From JARBUG01 sp035628915 (GTDB lineage Bacteria > Bacillota > Sulfobacillia > Symbiobacteriales > Symbiobacteriaceae), in NCBI GenBank assembly GCA_035628915.1, contig DASPIW010000060.1, positions 1-64,000 on the forward strand: DNA of 64,000 nucleotides. Direction: 5' to 3'. The position numbers and the translations under genes are program-made. Below, in pieces: positions 58,852 to 64,000 of the stretch (the first letter of the stretch is position 1; each line of letters begins with the position of its first letter). Under the pieces are notes generated by a model. The model searched no databases. It saw only the letters and a program-made list of their open reading frames with translations, and was not told the DNA's origin.

Positions 58852-59127
58852 TATTAGGTGTAAGTATAAAGCACTAACGGCGCGTTCGTACATAAGAAAT
58901 GTGGCATTCTGTTCATTCAAACCAAGAATGTACCGGAGGAATCCGCCGGCAAAGCAATACCCGGCACTCCGTAGCGCGGAGGGCCGGGCAGTTCGTTGTG
59001 CACGTTTACGACTAATCATTCCGGGGCCCGGGGAAACCTGACTGGTTGCTAGACGAGCTGCCAGTGGCCAGAGCAACCCTGCCTGTGCGGCGGGATTCAG
59101 GATCACTGGCGAGGTCTGCCTGTCCAC
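58852..59127. other. Intergenic region between gdhA and the sugar-acid operon
   Basis: It contains a hairpin CCCGGCACTCCG/CGGAGGGCCGGG (58960-58988) that probably terminates the operon from the right on the minus strand (tail TATTGCTTTG). An open frame of 96 codons runs here but lacks family features and a ribosome site, so I do not call it. Confidence 0.5.
58960..58988 (-). terminator. Terminator of the sugar-acid operon
   Basis: A 12-bp stem with one mismatch (CCCGGC-CTCCG/CGGAG-GCCGGG) sits about 140 nt past the HIBADH-like stop. The minus-strand tail is TATTGCTTTG. Confidence 0.5.
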
Positions 59128-60015
59128 CTAGTCCGCGTCAGGTCTCCCGGCGGCCACCTTGCTGAAGTGAGCGAACACCGCGGCCACATCATACTCACCC
59201 AGGCCGTCGGCCCGAGCAGCGGCCAGCATGGCCTGTGCTCCGCCGGTAACTGGCAGTTGGACGCCGGAGTTGAGCGCTTCCTTGAGCGCTAACCACATGT
59301 CCTTCTCCATCCACTTGAGGCGGAAGGAAGGTGGGTATTCGCCGGCCTTCATGAGTGCGCCCTTGCCGCGCACTGTGCGGGAGCCGCCGGGTCCATCGGC
59401 AAGGAAGTCTGCCATGCGGGACCGGTCAAGTCCCAAAGTCTCGGCCAGGACCAGCGCTTCGGCGAGGGCAACGATCTGAGTGCCGACGAGTTGATTGCTG
59501 ATGGCCTTTGCGGCGGCACCCTGGCCCACCGGCCCGAAATGATGAGTCAACTTGCCCATTGCGGCGAACAGGGGCTGTGCCCTCTGCACGTCAGCCTCCG
59601 TGCCGCCGACAAGGAAAACCAGCTCGCCTTCTGTCGCCTGAGGCACGCTGCCCGTGACGGGCGCATCGACAAAGGCAACATTGTATCGGGCGGCCAGGGC
59701 GCCCATTGCCCGGGCGGCTGTCGGGCCAATGGTGGAACTGTCGATCCAAAGGGCACCTTGCCGGCATGCAGCCAGGAACCCATCGGTCCCTTCGGCCACT
59801 TCACGGATCGAGGAAGGGCCGCCGAGCATGGTAATAACCGCATCGGCGCCTGAGCACGCCTCCCGGGGGGTCGCCGCCAACCGGCCACCGGCATCCGCCA
59901 GCGCCTGGCCCTTGCCGGGCGACCGATTCCAGCCCGTTACGGTGAAGCCCTTGCGCTGGAGGTGGAGTGCCATCTGCAGACCCATGTCCCCAAGTCCCAG
60001 AAACGCTATGTTCAT
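59128..60015 (-). CDS. Beta-hydroxyacid dehydrogenase (tartronate-semialdehyde reductase/HIBADH family)
   Basis: The 295-aa protein has the N-terminal cofactor motif LGLGDMGLQMALHL with WNRSPGK choosing NADP(H), the substrate loop DAPVTGSVPQATEGELVFLVGG, and catalytic Lys in GQGAAAKAISNQL. It would reduce tartronate semialdehyde or oxidise a 3-hydroxyacid. The genes around it (SDR, UlaG-like lactonase, sugar ABC transporter) favour a sugar-acid route. Confidence 0.9.
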   Translation of the reverse strand: MNIAFLGLGDMGLQMALHLQRKGFTVTGWNRSPGKGQALADAGGRLAATPREACSGADAVITMLGGPSSIREVAEGTDGFLAACRQGALWIDSSTIGPTAARAMGALAARYNVAFVDAPVTGSVPQATEGELVFLVGGTEADVQRAQPLFAAMGKLTHHFGPVGQGAAAKAISNQLVGTQIVALAEALVLAETLGLDRSRMADFLADGPGGSRTVRGKGALMKAGEYPPSFRLKWMEKDMWLALKEALNSGVQLPVTGGAQAMLAAARADGLGEYDVAAVFAHFSKVAAGRPDAD

Positions 60016-60055
60016 CGCTACACGCCCCTTGTCTTATCCAGCCTGCCGCCGTGGT

Positions 60056-60832
60056 CTACTCGATCACTTCCCGGCCATCCATGGCGAGTCCACCGTCGAT
60101 ATACAGGATTTCGCCAGTGATGTAGCGGGCACGTTCCGAAGTCAGGTACACCGCCGCGTAGCCGACATCGGACGGATCGCCGATTTCGCCCCATGGGATA
60201 CGCTTTGCCATTGCGGCCCGGACCGGCGGCGTATAGAAAGCGGTGTTCAGTTCAGTCTCCATGGCACCCGGAGCGATGGCGTTTACATTGATCCTGTGCT
60301 GCGCCAGTTCGGAGGCCAGCGAGCGAGTGAACAGGTTGACCGCACCCTTGGTAGCGGCATAGGCGGAGGCGTCCGGGAAGGAGATCTTTCCGTGGACCGA
60401 GGAGATGTTCACGATGCTTCCGGGGAGTCCCGCTTGGATCCATCGTCGGACGACTGCCTGGGAGCACAGAAACATCCCCTTGATGTTGACGGCAAATTGG
60501 AGGTCCCAGTCGCTCTCCTTAATGTCCACGAGCCTGTCCTTCCGGATCAGCCCGGCATTATTGATCAATATGTCAACATGACCATAGTGTTTAAACGCAG
60601 CATCGACCATGGACTCTACCTGATCAGCCTTACTCACATCGCATTGGACGGGCAACACTACTGCTACTCCAAGGGCATGTAGATCAGTGGCTGCTGCGTG
60701 TAGCCGATCGGTCAACACGTCAACCAGCACGACGCTTGCACCAGCCAGGGCGATCTCCCTGGCGATAGCGTTTCCAAGGCCGCGCGCACTGCCGGTCACG
60801 ATCGCGACTTTCCCTTTCAGCATTCCTTCCAC
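60056..60832 (-). CDS. Short-chain dehydrogenase (gluconate/2-keto-3-deoxygluconate-type)
   Basis: It is 258 aa from the GTG at 60832, which has GAGGAGGAG 6 nt upstream; a TTG at 60853 would swallow that site. It carries TGSARGLGNAI, NNAG, the catalytic Ser in V-N-I-S-S-V-H-G and YAATKGAVN. It is closest in style to gluconate 5-dehydrogenase and 2-deoxy-gluconate 3-dehydrogenase. It lies 17 nt after the lactonase gene. Confidence 0.88.
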   Translation of the reverse strand: MEGMLKGKVAIVTGSARGLGNAIAREIALAGASVVLVDVLTDRLHAAATDLHALGVAVVLPVQCDVSKADQVESMVDAAFKHYGHVDILINNAGLIRKDRLVDIKESDWDLQFAVNIKGMFLCSQAVVRRWIQAGLPGSIVNISSVHGKISFPDASAYAATKGAVNLFTRSLASELAQHRINVNAIAPGAMETELNTAFYTPPVRAAMAKRIPWGEIGDPSDVGYAAVYLTSERARYITGEILYIDGGLAMDGREVIE

Positions 60833-60849
60833 GGGAAACTCCTCCTCAG

Positions 60850-61704
60850 TCAACGGGCATATAGCATGCGTTCACCCGGAACAAGAATCCGGAAACGCTG
60901 GTACCGATACCGGTTGGTTATGTAATCCACAAAGTAGCCCACGTGTTCGGTGTTGCATGCATGCTGTCCCCAGTGGGACGGAAAGACGATGTCAACGCCC
61001 AGATCTACTGCAATGTCGGCCGCTTCGACATAGTTCATGTTTCCGCGGATGTTGCCCTTTAGTTTGTAATAGTTGCGGCCGTTAATCGGAAGGAAGGCCA
61101 GGTCCGGCCGGAAGGGGCGCACACAATCAGCCAGTCCTTCGAACAGGACGGTGTCGCCGGAATGCCAAAGCGTGGCGCCGTCAAATTCCATGACGTAGCC
61201 AATGAACACATGCCCGTGCTCCGGGTCGAGGTCAAACGCTTCGTGCGCCCCCGGCGTGCCCGTCACCCGAAAGGTGCCGAAATTGACCGTGTCGTTCGCC
61301 TGCACAGTGATAATCCGTTCTGGGGCGATCCCCAACCTCAGAAAGTGCGACCGGCAAATGGAAGGGCCCACGAACTTGCAATGAGGCGAGGCCTTGGCAA
61401 TCTGCTGGCAGGCGACGGGATCCAAGTGGTCAAGGTGGTCGTGGGTGCAAAACACGTAATCGGCGTTGGTCACGTCGGTTCCGGCAATGGGCGGCATGAA
61501 TAACCGAATGTGCTCGTCAGATTGACCACGGGTCGCTTGTTCCAGGGCGTCTGAGAGGTATGGGTCAACGTAGATCGTGGTGCCGTCGGGCGTCTTGAAG
61601 ACGTAGCCGAACTGGTTGAGGAACCAGATTCCCAAGGAACGAGGGGGCACCTGGAACGTGGTGATACCCGCCACAAGCTCCCGTCCGGCCTGTGGGTGCG
61701 CCAT
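60850..61704 (-). CDS. UlaG-like metallo-beta-lactamase-fold lactonase
   Basis: The 284-aa protein has the metal motif THDHLDH (residues ~86-92), further ligands at His in G-A-H-E-A and GDTVLFEG, and the C-terminal FPSHWGQHACN typical of the L-ascorbate-6-phosphate lactonase (UlaG) family. It would open a sugar lactone. Here it is paired with an ABC-type rather than PTS transporter, so the substrate is probably an unphosphorylated lactone. Confidence 0.85.
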   Translation of the reverse strand: MAHPQAGRELVAGITTFQVPPRSLGIWFLNQFGYVFKTPDGTTIYVDPYLSDALEQATRGQSDEHIRLFMPPIAGTDVTNADYVFCTHDHLDHLDPVACQQIAKASPHCKFVGPSICRSHFLRLGIAPERIITVQANDTVNFGTFRVTGTPGAHEAFDLDPEHGHVFIGYVMEFDGATLWHSGDTVLFEGLADCVRPFRPDLAFLPINGRNYYKLKGNIRGNMNYVEAADIAVDLGVDIVFPSHWGQHACNTEHVGYFVDYITNRYRYQRFRILVPGERMLYAR

Positions 61705-61743
61705 GCTAGTTCCTCCTCCATCATGTGGGAAAACAGGGAAATA

Positions 61744-61771
61744 GGGGGTCGCAGGCCCAGCTGCGGCCCCC
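61744..61771 (-). terminator. Attenuating hairpin between rbsB-like and lactonase genes
   Basis: GGGGG-CGCAG/CTGCG-CCCCC stem follows the binding-protein stop and has a weak T tail (CCTATTTCCC). It resembles the livK-livH hairpin and likely raises binding-protein output relative to downstream enzymes. Confidence 0.55.
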
Positions 61772-61780
61772 CAGGCATGA

Positions 61781-62818
61781 CTACTTCTTGGTCATGAACT
61801 GATCCACGTTGTCCTTGGTGATTATGACAACCGGCACCATGAGCGCACGGTCCTTCACCGGAGTCTTGGGATCGATACCGAGCATCTGCAGGGTGGCGTC
61901 CAACCCGAAGACCTTGATGTTGTACAGAACCTGGACAGCAACTGAGCCGTATCCCTTTTCGGCGTCGTACACCGTGGAGTCAATGACGCCGTCTTTCACA
62001 AACTGCAGGGTATCGGGAGCGTCGTCCCAGCCGATGATTTTGATCTTCCCGACCTTGTTGGCCGCCTTTACGGCCTGTGCCTGGGCGGCGGCGTTGTATG
62101 CGTATACCCCAAGGAAAGCATCCAGGTCCGGATGGGCCGCAATGATCTCCTGTGCCTGGGAGGCGGCGGTTGCCGGATCTTCCTTGTCAACGGCGGTGGT
62201 GATGACTTTGATGTCGCTTCCCTTGATGCCGTCCATGAAGCCCTGAATCCGCTCCTTGGCGTTCAGCGCGGTCACAGAGCCTACCTGAATCGCCACATTG
62301 CCCTTGCCGCCCAGTATTTGCACCATTCGGGCGCCAGCCAGCTTGCCACCCTCGTACGCGCTTGCGCCAATGTATAGCAGGCGGCCACTTTCGGGAGCAT
62401 CGGAGTCGAAGGTAATGACCGGAATGCCTGCGTCTGTTGCCTGCTTCACCACATTGTTAAAGGCGGTGGCGTCGCTGGCCGCGAAAGCGATTCCATCAAC
62501 GTTCTGGGAGACATAACTTTGGAAAGTGCTAACTTGCTGCGGCACATCCTCGGTCTGGGGGCTCTGGAAGATGGCTTCAGCCTGCAGCTTACCAGCGGCC
62601 TCCTTCATGCCATCACCAACGTAGTTCCAATACCAGACGGTAGACTTGCCTAGCCCGGCGTAAACCATTTTCTTATTCCCGGAAGGAGCAGGAGCCTTCG
62701 GAGCCGGCCCTGTGCTGGAAGTGCTGTTGCTCGGGGCGCTGGAATTGCACCCGGTAACGAGGAGTACGAGAGCCGTAGCCAGGGCCAGTACTACCCTATG
62801 GAGCGACCTACGAATCAT
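61781..62818 (-). CDS. Sugar ABC transporter substrate-binding lipoprotein (RbsB-like)
   Basis: It is 345 aa from the ATG at 62818 (MIRRSLHRVVLALATALVLL), with GGGGGG upstream. The signal ends LLVTGC with lipidated Cys24, followed by a Ser/Pro/Thr-rich linker. The type I periplasmic fold is evident in VWYWNYVGDGMKEAAGKLQAE, Y-V-S-Q-N-V-D-G-I-A-F and PVITFDSDAPESGR. It probably binds a pentose, sugar acid or cyclitol. Confidence 0.9.
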   Translation of the reverse strand: MIRRSLHRVVLALATALVLLVTGCNSSAPSNSTSSTGPAPKAPAPSGNKKMVYAGLGKSTVWYWNYVGDGMKEAAGKLQAEAIFQSPQTEDVPQQVSTFQSYVSQNVDGIAFAASDATAFNNVVKQATDAGIPVITFDSDAPESGRLLYIGASAYEGGKLAGARMVQILGGKGNVAIQVGSVTALNAKERIQGFMDGIKGSDIKVITTAVDKEDPATAASQAQEIIAAHPDLDAFLGVYAYNAAAQAQAVKAANKVGKIKIIGWDDAPDTLQFVKDGVIDSTVYDAEKGYGSVAVQVLYNIKVFGLDATLQMLGIDPKTPVKDRALMVPVVIITKDNVDQFMTKK

Positions 62819-62913
62819 GAACGAAAGACCCCCCATACAGTCATAGGTTATTGGAGCGCTGGATCACTCGGCGTCAAGGTAACCACCAAAACCAACCAGG
62901 CGCCTCCTTTCCC
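62819..62913. other. Short gap between the permease and binding-protein genes
   Basis: The 95-nt gap holds only the rbsB-like ribosome site and the start of no clear promoter or hairpin. The two genes are probably co-transcribed. Confidence 0.4.
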
Positions 62914-63912
62914 CTAGGTTTTGCGAAACCGTCGCGTACGCAGGACGTCGACTATTACGGCAATCATGATCACCGCACCAACTACGATGGACTGGAGATA
63001 AGGTGAAACGTTCAAGAGTACCAGCCCGTTGGCAAGCACTGCCATGAACAGGGCGCCCAGAATGGTACCTGAGACAGTCCCGCTACCGCCCGCCAGGCTC
63101 GTCCCGCCGATTATCACGGCAGCTATGGCGTTCAGTTCCCACCCGCCGGCAGCACCCGGCTGGCCCGCCCCCAACCACGAAGCAACCAGAATGCCGGTAA
63201 TGGCGGCGAGAAGCGATTGCTGCACGTAGGCGTAAGTGAGAACCCCACGAACGTTGATCCCGGAATAGGTTGCCGCCTCTCGGTTGCCGCCAATGGCGTA
63301 GACGTAACGGCCTAGAGGGGTCTGGCTGAGAATAAGCCATGCAAAGATCATCACCAGAATCAGCACGAGCGCCGAAAGCGGAATGTTCAGCAGCTTCTGC
63401 TGCCCGAGCATGCTGAATACCTTTGGTAGGCCGACCACCGGGTAGCCTTGCGTGCTCCAAAGCGCCAGACCTCGCAGAACGGACATCGATGCCAGAGTCA
63501 CGATAAACGGCGTGATGTTGAGCCGGGTAATCAACCAGCCGTGAATTACCCCGACCATCAGACCGAACCCCAGGGTGATGACAATGGCGGCCGTGTAGCC
63601 TAGCGATTTCGTGATGAGCGCTACGACCACTCCCGATAGCGCCACCATGGACCCAACGGAAAGATCGATTCCTGAGGTCAGGATGACCGCGGTCTGCCCG
63701 ATGGCTAAAATACCGAAGAAAGAAACGTTTAGGGCAATTACCTGCAGGTTGAGTGGCCGCCAGAAGTTGCTGTTCTTCGTCCCAATGACCAGAGCCAGGG
63801 TCACAATTGCCACGACCAGACCGAGGGAGCGCGCCTGGGCAATCTTGCTGAGTAGCGAACGGAAGTTGACATTCTTCGTGGCAACCGTTGCAGACGGGCC
63901 GTTCTGCAGCAT
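62914..63912 (-). CDS. Sugar ABC transporter permease (RbsC-like)
   Basis: It is 332 aa from the ATG at 63912 (MLQNGPSATVATKN), with GGGAGGATG directly upstream. It has 8-10 hydrophobic segments, the motif GQTAVILTSGIDLSVGSMVAL and the EAA-like loop A-I-G-G-N-R-E-A-A-T-Y-S-G-I-N. It is a canonical RbsC/XylH-type permease. Its start follows the ATPase stop by 1 nt. Confidence 0.93.
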   Translation of the reverse strand: MLQNGPSATVATKNVNFRSLLSKIAQARSLGLVVAIVTLALVIGTKNSNFWRPLNLQVIALNVSFFGILAIGQTAVILTSGIDLSVGSMVALSGVVVALITKSLGYTAAIVITLGFGLMVGVIHGWLITRLNITPFIVTLASMSVLRGLALWSTQGYPVVGLPKVFSMLGQQKLLNIPLSALVLILVMIFAWLILSQTPLGRYVYAIGGNREAATYSGINVRGVLTYAYVQQSLLAAITGILVASWLGAGQPGAAGGWELNAIAAVIIGGTSLAGGSGTVSGTILGALFMAVLANGLVLLNVSPYLQSIVVGAVIMIAVIVDVLRTRRFRKT

Positions 63913-63913
63913 T

Positions 63914-64000
63914 CTACATCCTCCCAACTGTAGCGGCTGAGATGACCTGCTCTTGTGTCAAGCCTTCATTGTCGAGTTCCGAAACGACGCGACCCCCCGC
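63914..64000 (-). CDS. Sugar ABC transporter ATP-binding protein (RbsA-like), C-terminal fragment
   Basis: The last 28 codons of the gene are in the window, ending GRVVSELDNEGLTQEQVIS-AATVGRM at TAG 63914-63916. This matches the C-terminus of RbsA/MglA-type ATPases. It overlaps nothing and is 1 nt from the permease ATG. The rest continues past the right edge. Confidence 0.8.
   Translation of the reverse strand, partial: AGGRVVSELDNEGLTQEQVISAATVGRM

Noticed and set aside
58837..59127. 96-codon minus-strand frame after the beta-hydroxyacid dehydrogenase
   Set aside because: It has no ribosome site, spans a terminator hairpin and the gdhA operator, and looks non-protein-like.

Overview
The window looks like chromosomal DNA of a GC-rich, low-redundancy Firmicute of the Symbiobacterium type. 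This is inferred from three things: a Firmicutes order of ribosomal and RNA polymerase genes with an L7Ae-like gene ahead of rpsL; many GTG/TTG starts with strong GGAGG ribosome binding sites; and an accessory gene set of Liv-type ABC transporters, BTAD and HTH-TPR regulators, BNR lipoproteins and multihaem cytochromes. No species can be named from sequence reading alone. No rRNA, CRISPR array, insertion sequence or prophage was seen.

Right-to-left core (about 1-28360, almost all minus strand). Transcription runs from tRNA-fMet through rpmG, tRNA-Trp, secE, nusG, rplK and rplA. A divergent HTH-TPR regulator / SnoaL-like pair interrupts this. It then continues through a 49-aa ORF, rplJ-rplL (with an L10 leader), rpoB-rpoC, a BNR-repeat lipoprotein, an MFS carrier and an RsmC-like methyltransferase. 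It ends in a fused str/S10 operon: L7Ae-like, rpsL, rpsG, fusA, tuf, rpsJ, rplC, rplD, rplW, rplB, rpsS, rplV and the first codons of rpsC. Good sigma-A type promoters with 17-bp spacers lie before tRNA-fMet, rplJ, rpoB, the L7Ae-like gene and the MFS gene. rpoB also has an attenuator-like terminator in its leader.

Middle (28.5-50.2 kb). This holds an S9 prolyl-oligopeptidase, a TipAL-type MerR regulator with a textbook 19-bp-spacer promoter, and azlCD. A ten-gene minus-strand operon follows, combining a KAS III-like thiolase-fold enzyme, a CoA-transferase, an alpha/beta hydrolase, a 63-aa ORF, an SDR and a complete branched-chain/organic-acid ABC importer (livKHMGF). Next come Nudix and SDR genes, a LysR/LysE divergent pair, a hydrolase, a 1.08-kresidue MalT/BTAD-type regulator and its adjoining drug-type MFS transporter.

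Right part (50.2-64 kb). Two tandem paralogous Com-like zinc-ribbon mini-genes are each followed by a copy of the same ~75-nt structured element ending in a terminator. They sit directly upstream of a translationally coupled redox cluster: a Tat-exported four-cluster ferredoxin subunit, an NrfD/HybB membrane subunit, an 18-haem c-type cytochrome and a secreted FnIII/copper-amine-oxidase-N protein. Then come a membrane-anchored zinc-ribbon protein, an unknown ORF and a glutamate-type dehydrogenase with a perfect palindromic operator. Last is a sugar/sugar-acid operon: rbsA (partial), rbsC, rbsB, an UlaG-like lactonase, an SDR and a beta-hydroxyacid dehydrogenase.

The most novel-looking signals are the duplicated zinc-ribbon/RNA-element cassette (50.36-51.05 kb), the ~270-bp imperfect palindrome between two terminator hairpins after rpoC (13.33-13.68 kb), and the cytochrome/NrfD cluster without a catalytic subunit.
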